From positions 53,776,236 to 53,840,235 of the forward strand of contig CM031600.1 in assembly GCA_018398815.1 (NCBI GenBank): DNA of 64,000 bases. Direction: 5' to 3'. The stretch is from Conus ventricosus (Eukaryota; Mollusca; Gastropoda; Neogastropoda; Conidae). Numbering within the stretch: the stretch's first letter is position 1; every line of letters begins with the position of its first letter. The notes below the pieces were generated by a model. The model had not been told where the DNA came from. It ran no database searches and saw nothing but the letters and a program-made list of their open reading frames with translations. The translations under genes and the position numbers were made by a program. Positions 35,466 to 46,539 of this stretch are shown piece by piece.

Positions 35466-35786
35466 CAAAGGACCACTGGACCCCCACCCAAGTGACAGCA
35501 GCAGTGTGGGGATCTTTTCTGGGTAGGGAATGTCGTGGTCAGGTTGATCGACATTGGGAGTTATCTCTCTGTGCATTGGGTGATGTGCAAATTGCAACAG
35601 ACCTTGTCTTGATGTGATTGTGTACTGGAGAAATTTTGGAGGTGAACCGTGTATGGGTGATGTACTGAAATGGCATGAAATTTTTGGACAAACAAAAAGA
35701 AAAATTTAAATTGTTTTAACAGTAAATAGTGAATGAAAGAAAAAAAATTATTCATTTTTCCTAATTAGGCTTTATACATGTTTCAG

Positions 35787-35826
35787 ATAGTAGGAGAAAC
35801 CGACTGCAGCACCAAAATTCGTCTTG
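35787..35826 (+). CDS. TMEM65: Probable TMEM65 micro-exon
   Basis: 40 nt between a catgtttcag acceptor and a consensus gtaagt donor. It takes the one base left by 32811-32964, encodes DSRRNRLQHQNSS and leaves two bases. No direct similarity is visible, but the phase match and strong splice sites support it. It would lie in the variable linker after the N-terminal helix. Confidence 0.55.
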
Positions 35827-36005
35827 GTAAGTGTAATGTGATGGGTGTATTATGTGGTCTGCTGTGTGGTTTTAATTTGGGGATATACTGTGGAAATGGG
35901 GGTAAGGGGGTGGCATGTTGTGGGGTGTAATTTTTGTCATTTGAAGATATTTTGTTGGGTTGGACAGATTTTATAGTGTGCTTGGTTTTGTGTTGTTTTT
36001 ATCAG

Positions 36006-36077
36006 GGAGGGGGGGGGGGGGGGGGGGGGGGGTTTTTTTGTTGTTTTGTCAATTTGAAAAGGGAGAAGTTGTGATTT

Positions 36078-36123
<46 letters not shown>

Positions 36124-36150
36124 GGGGGGGGGGGGGGGGGAAGGGAGAGT
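36006..36150. repeat. Poly-G tracts
   Basis: Two long G runs (36006-36031 and 36079-36140) in the intron. Confidence 0.95.
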
Positions 36151-36525
36151 AAATTTTTTTTTTTAGAAATAAAGATCCTTGTTACCAGCCATCAATATCA
36201 GCAGACATGATACAAGCTTTGCCGTATGTGTTGAAAGTTTGTTAAAATAAAGATGCATTGTATACCAGCATCAATATTCAGCAAACAGACAAGCTTTCAG
36301 TATGTGTTGAAAGTATAGTTCTCCCTAATCCCCCTTTGTCACAGCTTAGGGAGAGAAAAGAACAGTCACATGTATGATGTTTCTCACTGTTTGATTAGAT
36401 TATGAATATTAAAACTGAATTAGTGCAGCAACAATGGGATCTCCTTTAATGGCGGCCTTAAGCGTTTTTTTGTTTCTTTCGCTGTTGGTGATGTGGAGAC
36501 TAAGCGAATTGGTATGTTGATTTAG

Positions 36526-36580
36526 GGTTAGATTGGAAAGCCTGAAGGAGAAGTTGGCAAAAGAGAAAGTTTTGGCTGAT
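36526..36580 (+). CDS. TMEM65: Possible TMEM65 exon, coiled-coil linker
   Basis: It follows a gatttag acceptor. One base completes the split codon, then RLESLKEKLAKEKVLAD-type residues follow, ending in phase 0 before gtttag, a weak donor. Phases agree with the exons on both sides and the sequence could be the short helix before the first transmembrane segment. An alternative exon carrying the conserved LRxVxxHN stretch may have been missed. Confidence 0.4.
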
Positions 36581-36761
36581 GTTTAGTAGATTAAAAAGCC
36601 GATAGTATAGTATAATACATTACATAATGGATTTTTTGGTACCATCTGATGTAAGTTTTCCTTTTATGTAAGTTTGTGAAAGGTGTTTTTGAAATCATGG
36701 TATTTCGCACTGTATTATTTTTTCATGTTATCTGGAATTTTGTTTCGTGTGTCTGCATCAG

Positions 36762-36814
36762 ACACTCCCTTTCATTGGTTTTGGCTTTTGGACAACTTTC
36801 TCATGATTGTTGCG
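36762..36814 (+). CDS. TMEM65: TMEM65 first transmembrane exon, one base missing
   Basis: A T-rich tract and catcag acceptor precede coding for TLPFIGFGF. After a frame shift by one base it encodes LDNFLMIVA, then a gttgagt donor. TMEM65 proteins carry PFIGFGFLDN followed by IMIVAG, so the run of four T at 36786-36789 should be five. With the extra T the exon is 54 nt, phase 0 to phase 0, and joins the next exon to give MIVAG. Upstream in-frame sequence (VCLHQ) also resembles the family VFIHN, so the true acceptor could lie further left. Confidence 0.85.
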
Positions 36815-37583
36815 GTTGAGTGGAAACATTTTTTTAACTCACCCAGTGCCAAAAAAAAAAAAGAATCATTACCTCACGTTTGCATAAGATACGCAATTTT
36901 ATTCAGCTTACGAGGTAAAATATGAATAAAATTTACAAAACAAAAAATGTCTGGGATCTTTACTGGATTCGAAAAGTTGCAGCATGGATAACTGCAGGGT
37001 TTTTTTTTACTTTCAAACCTTTTCTTCTAAGTGCCATGTGTTTGAAAATTCTAGGCAATAGATATTGTTGAAAGAGTGTTTATGACAGTAGTGGATGTCA
37101 AAAAATCATAACAATTAAGTGAAAAAAATGTCAGCATCCTCAAGTGCAAGGAATATACTGAGATAAAACTTCTCTTTCTTTTTCTTCAGTTCCAGCTGTA
37201 ACTAAAGGTCCATGACCGGTAAGATTTTTGCTTATAGTGACTAGTTTAACTCCCCCATTACCTTTGCCACATTTAGTGTTGAGAGATAAATGAGGACTAA
37301 ATAGAGAGAACAGGGCTGCCTCCCAAGCATGTGCAGAGCTTTTATTTCACTGAAGGAGATAAAACCTCTCATGTGAAGACATTTCTCTCAGGTTTTGTAA
37401 CCAAGGATAATTCCTCACCCAGAAACAAAGCGAATGTCATGTTTTGTAGATCTGGTATGGGGTGAAATCCCTTGAGTGGCCTCAGAGGCTTTGAGGTTTA
37501 TTTATGAAAACTTATATTGGTTTCTTTTTACTAATGTCTTTATGTTTTCTGATGACACTGAGCATTGTATGAGTGTTTCTTTA

Positions 37584-37982
37584 TAGGGGGCCGGATAGCT
37601 CATTTTGGTAGAGCGCCGGACTCGGGATCCTGGGGTTTGCGGGTTCAAATTTGGGTTTTAAAGGGGGATTTTTCCCTCGGAGTTAACATTGGTTCTGACT
37701 CCATTCCCATATAGTCTTCGAATGAGACTATAAACCGAGGTTCCGTGTGTGAACGCACGCATAACATCTTGCACACACGTAAAATCCCACACCAACTTTC
37801 GGAAGAGAGGCCAGTTTGGCCGTTGGTATGGATGACACGTGACACTTTGCATGCACCTTCCCGAAGATGGAGTTTGGCGCCTTAATGGCGGGATGAAAAA
37901 GGGTCATACACACAAAACTCCCTGCCTGGCTATACAGGGAGTGTCCGCAGGAGTATCCACCCTGCGTACGCAGAAAGAAAGA
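37584..37982 (+). mobile_element. tRNA-derived SINE, second full copy
   Basis: The 12-bp repeat AGTGTTTCTTTA flanks it (37572-37583 and 37983-37994). Same family as 4649-5043, with a two-base insertion in the box A region and several small indels. It ends in CTGCGTACGCAG and an AAAG tail, in a TMEM65 intron. Confidence 0.92.
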
Positions 37983-38879
37983 AGTGTTTCTTTACATTGA
38001 TGAGGGGACTGTATGTATTAATTTTTTAGATGCATTAAAAAAGAAAAAAAAATTGGCATTTTAGGCACATATTCACTTTTTGTTTTACACTTGCTAGTAC
38101 CGTTCTTCTTTTCTGTATATCTGTATTAGTTTTTGGTTTAGTGTACGTTTTCTTATAAAGTAATCTTGGCTGATGCTTAGATTCATAAAAAATTTTGTTT
38201 CCTCACTAAGTTTTCTGACTACCAAGGATTTGATTTTTCTCAGTTGTTCTTTTTAAACATTGAACACAGTCATGGGATTGAAGGATAGTAGTTTTGAGGT
38301 TTTTCATAGCACTTTAAAAAAAATAAAAAAGTTTGTAATTCTCTAGGATTTTTTTCAGGTAACTTAAAAACCTATTTGGAACAAATAGTTCTCTGACAAG
38401 AATGTTGGAGATAATTTTGATTGAATTGACCAACGCAATGAAATTTTGTTTCAGATGTAGAGAAAACCCAAAACTGTATTCATTAAACCATAAAGCATTT
38501 AGCAGTGACATTGAGTTGTGGATGGGAATCGAGAATCTTTTGATAAAACACGATTCTGCCTGAGGAAAATTATTGCAGAAATACAAACTTTCTTCAAATT
38601 ATAAATTGTGAAGGGAGGTAAGAACTAAAGAAGGCAAGGGCTGGGTTTCCCTTTGAGCTGATAGCTGAATTGGAGCCCGAGTCTGCTCATGAACAGACTG
38701 TGACCTAGGGTGTGCTCAGTATGTGCTCCTGATGAGTAATTAGTGGCTTCTGAAGAGGATTTCAGGTTGCAGTCTTGTGACGGCGGGAAAACCCAGTCCA
38801 GAATCTTCTTCAAAATGCATGAAGACCTTGTGGTAAAGGGCTTGGCTTTGTTGGAGTTTACTAGTTTTAGTTTCCCCTG

Positions 38880-39305
38880 TCAGAGAATAGCAAACCAGTG
38901 GGATTGCGGATGTGACAGCATTTTCCCTTTGGTGGGGCATCTTTTGCCATGGGCTCTGCATTCATGAAATGCAAGCTGTGTCATGCATACCCTTTTCCCC
39001 CGAAGATGGATATGGCTGCCTTAATGGCGGGATAAAAAACGGTCATACACACAAAACTCCACTGCCTGTGTATACAGGCAGTGTCCGCAGAGTATCAGCC
39101 TGCGTACGCAGAAAGAAAGAAAAAAATGCATACCCATGAAGATGCATCCATGGAAGTTGTGTTGTGTTGTCCCAAAATGGTATCACATGATGGCAGCTGC
39201 ACGAAGTTAGCCCTTTGATGTTTTAATGGAATGCTTCTTGCATGCCTGAACCTTAGGTCAACACAGTGCAGCCCTCCAAAATTTGATGCAGGATTGCTCC
39301 AGCTA
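38880..39305 (+). repeat. Dispersed repeat related to 13156-13490, split by a SINE
   Basis: GGGCTCTGCATTCATGAAAT and, further on, TTTTAATGGAATG, GCATGCCTGAACC and CACAGTGCAGCCCTCCAA follow the order seen in the 334-bp repeats of contig A. Confidence 0.65.
38993..39125 (+). mobile_element. 5'-truncated SINE with TSD
   Basis: The 10-bp repeat ATGCATACCC flanks it (38983-38992 and 39126-39135). Only the last 130 bp of the SINE family are present, with the usual CTGCGTACGCAG end and an AAAG tail. Confidence 0.88.
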
Positions 39306-39362
39306 GGTAAAGTAATGTTGCGTAAAGCGCAGCAGACTACAAAGGGCCATATAGGGCTGTCA
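39306..39362 (-). mobile_element. Diverged LINE 3'-end fragment
   Basis: AGTAATGTTGCGTAAAGCGC through AAAGGGCCATATAGGG is a diverged copy of the LINE tail block, in the same orientation as 31783-31848. Confidence 0.6.
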
Positions 39363-40031
39363 CCGCACCCAAGTCAACTCAAAAATCATTAAAAAAACTC
39401 ATCCACACAACCCTTTAAAATACATCTTAAAAAAAGAGACTGGAATTTTTTTCAAACATACTTTTTTCTGTAAAATCTTAGATCTGATGAAAGATGTTAA
39501 TCTTTTTTTAAAAAAAAAATCTAGTTCACAGCAGGTAGGCATCTCTGAACAAGGTTTTCATGGGTCTGCTGTAAAAGGTTTATGTCTCCCATCATGCAAA
39601 TGCCAACACTCTAAAAGAACATTTTTTCTGCTCCAAGCTGGTCGTCTGGCAGTGTAGTGCAGTAACTTCTTGGGTCCCACAGGAACCTTTTGTGGGCGTC
39701 TTATTCTTCATCTCCTTCATGAACAGATAATGACACTAAGTGTACTCAGTGGAGATTTCTGGGGTCACTATTGGTAGGTTCCACTGAACAGGATGATTAT
39801 GTGCTCCTCAAAGAAAATTGAGGGTATCAGTGTACAATTTCAATGCTGATCTCTCATTGACAGAAAATAGGAAAAATATACAGATGATTCGTTATTTGTC
39901 CCCTCCTAACCCCATGGCATCCCTAAACCCGGTGTGAAGTTTATGCATACATTGTTTTTTTTCTCCCTTTTTGTTGAACAGCACAAAAATGATTTTGATA
40001 TGGACTCCCTGTGGGTCTCTTTTTTTTTCAG

Positions 40032-40089
40032 GGTGAATATATTGACTTGACTTTGGGGTTTGCTGCGTTTGGCATTTCTACTATGGCAG
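40032..40089 (+). CDS. TMEM65: TMEM65 exon, first loop and second helix
   Basis: A long T tract and cag acceptor, 58 nt, and a gtatgt donor, phase 0 to phase 1. It encodes GEYIDLTLGFAAFGISTMA, equivalent to the human GTHIEMS...LGISTMA segment. It begins with the glycine completing MIVAG from the previous exon. Confidence 0.92.
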
Positions 40090-40555
40090 GTATGTTTCAA
40101 ATTGTTTTGTTTGGTGCCAGGTTTTCTATAGTTTTACATCTTTTGTTTTGTTCTTGTTGCATAGTGATGCTCTGATTTAGCCTGTCAAGTTTTAGAACAT
40201 TTATTTACTAATGTGTGTCATTGTTTTGAAAGAGAGATTCAAGAACCATTAATTGTTAAAATTTGTGCTTATGTCGTGACAGGTATGTTATTTTTAGATC
40301 CATTTTATATATCCCAATGTCTGAACACCTTCGATTTCCTTTGTTTTGTTTTTTGCTTTGTATAATCCTCTGGGTCTCCTCGGGGGCATTTCTCCCATGC
40401 TGTCTATTGGGATCACTGTTTAAGCCCTGTTTTCAGACTGTCCACCCTCAGCCCTTGCAGACCTGTTTAGCCTGAATACTGCTATTTGTGTGTTAAAAAA
40501 AAGAGCATATTTTCTACAAAAGTTTTGTACTAACTTCCAAATTTCTGTAAAAGGG

Positions 40556-40620
40556 CCCTCCGGGGGGTTGCGACCTTGTCATGGTCGGAGGGTTTGCGTG
40601 GTCCAGTGATCCCTTAGGCT
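40556..40620 (+). ncRNA. Candidate HDV-like self-cleaving ribozyme at LINE 5' end
   Basis: Numbering from the TSD-defined first base, 1-7 (CCCTCCG) pairs perfectly with 31-37 (CGGAGGG). Bases 18-20 (ACC) pair with 28-30 (GGT) across a 7-nt loop. Bases 9-16 (GGGGTTGC) can pair, with wobbles, to 51-58 (GTGATCCC). These are the P1, P3 and P2 positions of HDV-like ribozymes, and the 1-7/31-37 and 18-20/28-30 spacing is the same as in HDV and the L1Tc LINE ribozyme. P1.1 and P4 are not resolved. Cleavage would fall exactly at the insertion boundary. Confidence 0.6.
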
Positions 40621-41329
40621 CTGCTGGCGGGGGCATCAATACTTGGAGATAGGCTGTTTTTTTTTCATATGCTTCTAGCCTGAGAGGTGCAGATGCTGTT
40701 TGGCCTAAGCGTAACGTGGTAAGGAGTTGATGCCCCTGGTAGGGCTTCCCAGTCAGATAGGCTAAGGGTAGGATCCTGACTAAGAGTAACCCGCCTTTCT
40801 CCTTTCTTGTTTTCTGCCTCCCTTATTTTGGCCCTTTTCTATCTTCGTCTCCCCTTCAAGTCTTCTTTTCCACACTCCTTTTCTCTCTGTGGTCCTTAAG
40901 ATCCGCCGCGTTTGCGTGCGGTGCGACCTGTGTCGGAGGGGAATGAGATCCTGGTGATTGGGAGGGCCGCGCTCTCAACACATCACTTTGGCTGGACCTC
41001 TCCTAGACAGGGAGTACACTTTGGGCCCGGGTGTACTAATGGCTCCCCTTCTTGGGCTGGGTCAAAACAGGCATTTCTCCCGGTGGCCAAGGTAACCCCT
41101 GCAGTGCTCAGCTCTCTGTTCCCCGGGGGTTGAGCATGATCAGGGGGGATAGGGTTGGGAGGTTTTTGTCTGTTTTATGTCTCTCCTGAGCCTGGAAGGG
41201 GTCAAGATTTGTGATTCTTGGCCCCGGCCCCTTAGTTGGACTCCCGGTGGGTGGGTAAGGGAGAGATGAATTTTTGCCTATAAATATGGGCTTCCATTAA
41301 CATCACCCCCAAAAAAAAAAAGTTCCCTC

Positions 41330-42295
41330 ATTTTCGCAAAGGTCGTCACAGGAGTCCGATGGAGGGCTCTGATTCTGAAAATGAAACAAGGCAGTTGTCA
41401 GGATTTTGGTCTTCTTGGTTGATCTGGAAAGTAAGGGGAAACAGGACAAACCCCTTTCTGCACTAAGCCCGTTTGCAATACAGAAGGGCTTCCAAGGTAT
41501 TGCAGGAGACCCCCAGTCCATAAAGCGACTCAGAAACGGCACCTTTCTCATCCAGTGTAAAAGTAAAAAACAATCAGTGCAGCTGCTGAAGCTACAAAGC
41601 TTGTAGACCGAGAGATCCGGGTGACCCCCCATTTAAAAAGCTGAATTCCTCTAAGGGAGGTCATTCGATGCCCAGATTTTTAGAGGAGTCTCAGAGGCAG
41701 AGATCAAAGCGGAATGGCATCCCAGGGTTTTGGACAGAGGTGCATTTGGGTGACAGTGAAAAAAGGTTGCAGAAAAGGGGGACACCAACACCCTCTTTCT
41801 GACATTCTGCAATCCTGTGCTGCCTCTGTCATCAAGGTAGGATATCTGAATGTCCGTATACAAATGTATGTTCCGTCTCCAATGCGTTGCTTCAAATGCC
41901 AGAAGTTTGGTCATGTCAGAGACCGCTGTTCTGGGCAGGAGGTGTGTGGGGTTTGTTGCAAGGCAACCCCTGATGGGCCGTGTAAAGACCGGCGCATTGT
42001 CCAAACTGCGGTGGCGACCACCCCTCCTCTTCACGCAACTGCCTGTCTGGAAACAAGAGTCAACCATCCAAAGGTAAAAAAAAGAAAAAAAGATTCGTTT
42101 TTTTGGGAAACCCGCAGGCAAGTTGTTGGCAGTCAGGGCGCCAACAGCATCTTCATACGCTTTGGCGGTTTAAAAAAAGTATCGACACGTTCAGTCTGCT
42201 GCCAGACTGACGATTTTACTTTCTCTAAAACTTTGCCAGGAAGACAGATAAGCTTTGTGGAAGCAGGTCCACCACCTCCCACCCCCCAGTGAAGC
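41330..42295 (+). pseudogene. LINE ORF1 (gag-like, CCHC zinc knuckle)
   Basis: Frame pieces read KPLSALSPFAIQKGFQGIAG with SIKRLRNGTFLIQC, then KVGYLNVRIQMYVPSPMRC leading into C-x2-C-x4-H-x4-C (CFKCQKFGHVRDRC, 41888-41929) and a following CGVC. The SPFAIQKG block and the knuckle are typical of ORF1 RNA-binding proteins of this LINE group, which coat the element RNA. At least two frame breaks occur, including a stop at about 41605. Confidence 0.85.
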
Positions 42296-42654
42296 CCCCG
42301 GTGGAGGCAAAAAATCCACCACCCCTCAGACTGCCCCGCAGCTACACATCTGCTGCTGGGCAGATTAAAAACCAGCACCCGCAACTCGAATTCCTCTGTC
42401 CAGTGCCCGTGCGGGCCCAAAGGGGTTCAACCCAGTGTGGAGATGGTGGAGAAAGAGGAAGAAACCTCCACCATCTCCCAATCAGACCTCCACCTTCTCC
42501 AAACTCCCGGCCTTTGTACCTGCGGGCAAGTCTGCCAGCAGGTCCAAAGACCACCACAGTCCAGTGAAACAACAAATAAATTGCTCCATTAGATGCGGAC
42601 GTTGAAGAGGAGATGACCTGATTTCTTCCTTTTCGCCTCTGCACCCTGGATAGT

Positions 42655-43340
42655 ACAATATTCATTGGAATATCCGTGGTCTAAATTCCCAATTTTGGGA
42701 GCTGCAGCTTCTGTGTCAGTCTCTAAAACCTTCCGTCGTGGGTCTTCAAGAAACTCAAATTCAAAGCCAGAAGACCTTTACTCTTTCTGGCTTTAATATT
42801 CTTTCGAAACCTGCACAACATCCCGTTGGGACTGTCGGGCGGTGGTTGCCCTTCTCCTACACAAAACTTTGTTGTATAGTCTGTCATTCTGTCTACCTCC
42901 CTTCAGGCTGTAGCTGCGAGAGTCACTCCCCCACAAGACTGTGACAATTGTTCCCTTTATCTCTTACCTTCTGTCCCGGTTTGTCGTCAGGACCTTGTCA
43001 GTCTGATTTGAAGAACTTCCCGACCTTTTTTGCTGTTGGGTGACTTTAACGGTTTCCAATCCTCTTTGGGGTAGTGCCGGTACGTCACCAGAGGTCTGCT
43101 AATTGAGGATGTCCTTTCAGACTTGGATTTGTGTTGTCTGAACGACGGATCTGCAACTTATCTCCACTCTTCCTCAGGTTCACTTTCGTGTTTAGATTTG
43201 TCGGTTTTTGACCCTCGCTGGTCCTGGACTATGAGTGGTCTGTCCATGACCCATCTGCACGGAAGTGACCATTTCCCTGTCCTTCTTCAACCCCTAAAAA
43301 TGAACACGTCTCTGTCTCTCAGATCTAAATTATAAGAAAG
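42655..43340 (+). pseudogene. LINE ORF2 endonuclease domain
   Basis: IHWNIRGLNSQFWELQLL, VVGLQETQIQSQKTF and FTLSGFNILSKP form the start of an exonuclease-endonuclease-phosphatase fold; the glutamate of LQET is catalytic. LLLGDFNG near 43033-43056 supplies the D-F-N motif, and SDHFPV near 43263 the terminal catalytic S-D-H. Frame breaks separate the three parts. Confidence 0.85.
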
Positions 43341-43699
43341 CAAAATGGGATCTATTTTGCAGCCATGTTTCTAAGGAGTTCCAGGACACTGATTTTTTTC
43401 AGAGTCCGGATTTCCCGCTGAATCACGACTAACACAATGATCAAAAGTGCTAAAGCCTGTATTCCAGTGTCTTCCCATAAACTTCAAATGCCAAAAAACA
43501 CCCTGGTTCGATTCAGAATGCCAACAATTTTCCAAATTAGAAAACGGGTCAGCGTCAGGTATACCAGACCTTCGGGTCCACGCTCGAGCCCCTCAGAAAC
43601 TCCGTGCTAAATCAAGGGCACACTTTTAAAATCAGTAAACGTCGGTCCTGGAGAAGCTTCTGCTCCAGGCTGACATCAAAAATTCTAAGAAAAAAGTGT

Positions 43700-44830
43700 G
43701 GGAACTCATTTAAGAAATCAAAGGGAAGAACACCTGTCCCACTGTGAACCATCTCAAGTTTTCGGATTCTTTAATAACAGAAAAGAAAGCAGTTGCTAAT
43801 TGCTTGCTTCAACCATTGAAAAGAATTCCTCCTCTTCTAATAAATCAGCCACTTTTGTCAAAAAAACCCTAAAAGAAAAATCACCCTGCAACTTTTCATC
43901 CCACAACATGGAAGACTACAATCTTCCTTTCACATTAAAAAGAGCTGAAAAACTGCCTTACTCTCTTGCAGCGATTCCTTCCAGGTATAGATGGGAAATT
44001 CATTATCAACTATTGAAACATCTTCCGCAAGAAGGTCTGAACATCCTGTTACAGGTATACAACCACGTGTGGACTACAGGTTGCTTTCCCCCCTCTTGGC
44101 GGAAAGCCCTCTTATTCCCATCCCCAAACCCGGAAAAGATCTTTCTAATCCCTCTAACTACCGTCCCATAGCTTTGACCAGCTGTGTCTGTAAACTGATG
44201 GAAAAAATGGTCAATGCTAGGCTCATGTGGAAACTCGAAACCGATGGCCTTTTGGCGAAAGAACAGTGTGGTTTCCGCAAACATCGTAGTACAGTTGACC
44301 ATTTGATTCGTCTGGAATCTACCTTAGGAACGCTTTTTTAAACAGGGCAGCATGCAGTGGCAATTTTCTTTGACTTGGAGAAGGCTACGATACCCCCTGG
44401 AAGTCGGGGATACTTCATGATCTCCACGATCTGGGTTTTCGAGGTCATCTTCCGCCCTTTTTTTTCAAAATTTTTGGCAGAACGACAGTTTCAGGCCGGG
44501 TTGGCACCACTCTCTCTGATGTCCAAGAGCAGGAGTTGGGTGTTCCACGGGGAGCATACTATCTCCTGCCCCCTTTAAGTATTAAGATTAACAACATTGT
44601 TTCAATCAGTTCAGCAGGGTTCAGACTGTCATTGTTTGTGGATGATTTTGCTGTCTACGCAACTGGAAGCCCGTACCGAGTGTCCAGCGCAGGCTCCGCT
44701 TTGCGTAGAAAAAAATCCATCGGTGGGCGGATGAAAACGGTTTCAACCTTTCTGCTACAAAAACCCAGTGTATTCACTTCCATAATTTCCCTCAGTTTTT
44801 TCCAGATCCGGAACTTCAAGTAGGGAAATC
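43700..44830 (+). pseudogene. LINE ORF2 reverse transcriptase domain
   Basis: IPIPKPGKDLSNPSNYRPIA, LTSCVCKLMEKMVNARL, EQCGFRKHRSTVDHLIRLE, FFDLEKA and the catalytic FVDDFAVYA (about 44634-44660, the F/Y-x-D-D motif) appear in order in shifting frames. Confidence 0.88.
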
Positions 44831-45519
44831 TTCCCATTCCAAACTGTTACAGAGGCCAAATTTCTGGGAGTCATTTTTGACCAGAAATCAACTTCTCAGC
44901 CCATCAAAAACCTCAAAACTTCTTGCCAGAAAGCTTTTGAATTTTTCTGCGGGTCGTAGCGCAACACGACTGGGGCGCTGATAAGAAAACTTTGCTGCAC
45001 CTCTTACAGAGCCTGGTCCGTTTCCAACTGGACTATGGTTGTGCTGTCTACGGCTCCGCAAGACCCTCTTACCTCAAACTTTTGGACCCCATCCCACCAT
45101 CAAGGGCTTCGTCTCTGTCTTGGAGCGTTCCGACCACCCCTGTGTACAGCCTGTACGCAGAGGCGGGCGAACCTTCGTTTTCCAACCGCAGGCTGAAACT
45201 GTCTTTTAAAATTATTTATATCCGACTGTTCTCAGAACCGAGAATCCTGCCTATGTTGTGTCTTTGACCCCCCATTCCAAAGTAAGTTTGAACAACCCTA
45301 ATGTATTCCGCGTTTGGTCTTCGTATGCAGCCCAGTGCGGAATTGCAGGTTAGACCTGGGAAGTAGTTTTCCGATTTTTCCAAGTTTCCGGATCAACCTC
45401 AGGACCTTTTTCACACCAGGATTCGTTTCGATCTCGCAGCTTTCCGTAAGGAGTCTACCAGCTCTCTGGCGTTACAAGGCTTTGTATGCCGAGCTCTGGG
45501 TTCCAAATTCCCTCCTATC

Positions 45520-46325
45520 AAAAGTTTTCACTGACGGTTCCCAAGTCTGAGGATGGAGTGGCCTGTGCAGCCTACTGCCCTGGGGCTCCTTCTCAGATAT
45601 TGTTGGAACATATACATTCAGATGCTTCTGTCTATTCTGCTGAACTTACTGCTCTAGTACTGGCTTTGAAGATAATCTCCCATTCTTCGAGGAGGGACTT
45701 TCTGGTTCTGTCGGATTCGCTGTCAGCTTTGGAGGCCATAGCTGGCCGCAACCTTCAGCATCCAGAACTTTTACTTTTTTTTGAACTTTTTAGCAAGTTG
45801 AAGGCGGACGGTTACAACATTACTCTTGCTTGGGTTCCTGGCCATGTTGGCATCGGCGGGGAACGAAATGGTTGATCGTTTAGCCAAGAACGCCACAAGA
45901 GAGAAACTGTCCAACATTTATATCCCCTGTTCAGATGTGAAACCCAAAATTAACGATTATGTGAGAGACCTCTGGCAGGAGGATTGGAACACACAGACGA
46001 GTAACAAACTCTTTCAGATCCGTCCAAACCTTAAGGACTTCCTCCCATCCACGTCGGGAGGTCGTAAAGAGGAAACGGTTCTGTGCCGGCTGCACACCGG
46101 CCATTCGTATTTTACCCATGCTTACCTTTTAAAGAGTGAAGGAGCTCCGTGGTGCATTTCCATGTCATGCGCCACTCACCATGAAACATGTTCTTTTAGA
46201 GTGTTGGGACTTGCACAATGTGAGACACAAACATTTTACAGCGGAATCCATGAAGATCCTGTTCAGGGATGTCCCGCCTGATGTGATCCTTGAGTTTTTG
46301 AGAGAGATTAACATTTTTCATCTGA
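45520..46325 (+). pseudogene. LINE ORF2 RNase H and C-terminal region
   Basis: FTDGS, then EDGVACAAYCPG, AELTALVLALK, LVLSDSLSALEAI and WVPGHVGI followed by EMVDRLAK give the D-E-D-D RNase H catalytic set. A C-terminal region with KHVLLECWDL follows. One frame change falls at the GHVGI-GNE junction near 45860. Confidence 0.9.
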
Positions 46326-46539
46326 TTTAAGATTTTACGGAAGAAAGATTTTTAACAAAGTTTCTGGTGCGTTTGTAGACGATGTCATTTAATGAGATGT
46401 ATGAAAGTGGTTTTTTTTTTTTTTTTTTTTTTTTGATGGTGAGTTGATTTTAACGTGGTGAAAGGCCCTGATATGGCCCTTTACGGTCGGCTGGGCTCTA
46501 AGCAACATTATCTTATCTTATCTCCTCTGTAAAAGGGGG

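Larger units (their letters stand above)
40556..46525 (+). mobile_element. Full-length, mutated LINE (RNase H-bearing, I/Nimb-like)
   Basis: The 12-bp direct repeat TCTGTAAAAGGG at 40544-40555 and 46526-46537 bounds 5970 bp. Order: candidate HDV-like ribozyme at the extreme 5' end, an ORF1 with a CCHC zinc knuckle, an ORF2 with apurinic-type endonuclease, reverse transcriptase and RNase H, a 3' UTR with a T run at 46411-46434, and a (TTATC)n tail. Such a non-poly-A tail and an RNase H domain point to the I superfamily; clade assignment is inferred. Both ORFs carry several frameshifts and stops, so this copy is inactive. It sits in sense orientation in the TMEM65 intron between 40089 and 49874. 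Its last 60 bp recur alone at 4004, 31783, 39306 and 49436. Confidence 0.93.

Noticed and set aside
37197..37218. Mini-exon between a ttcttcag acceptor and a gtaaga donor
   Set aside because: Its length is not a multiple of three, while the TMEM65 exons on both sides are phase 0, and it contains a stop in the only plausible frame.
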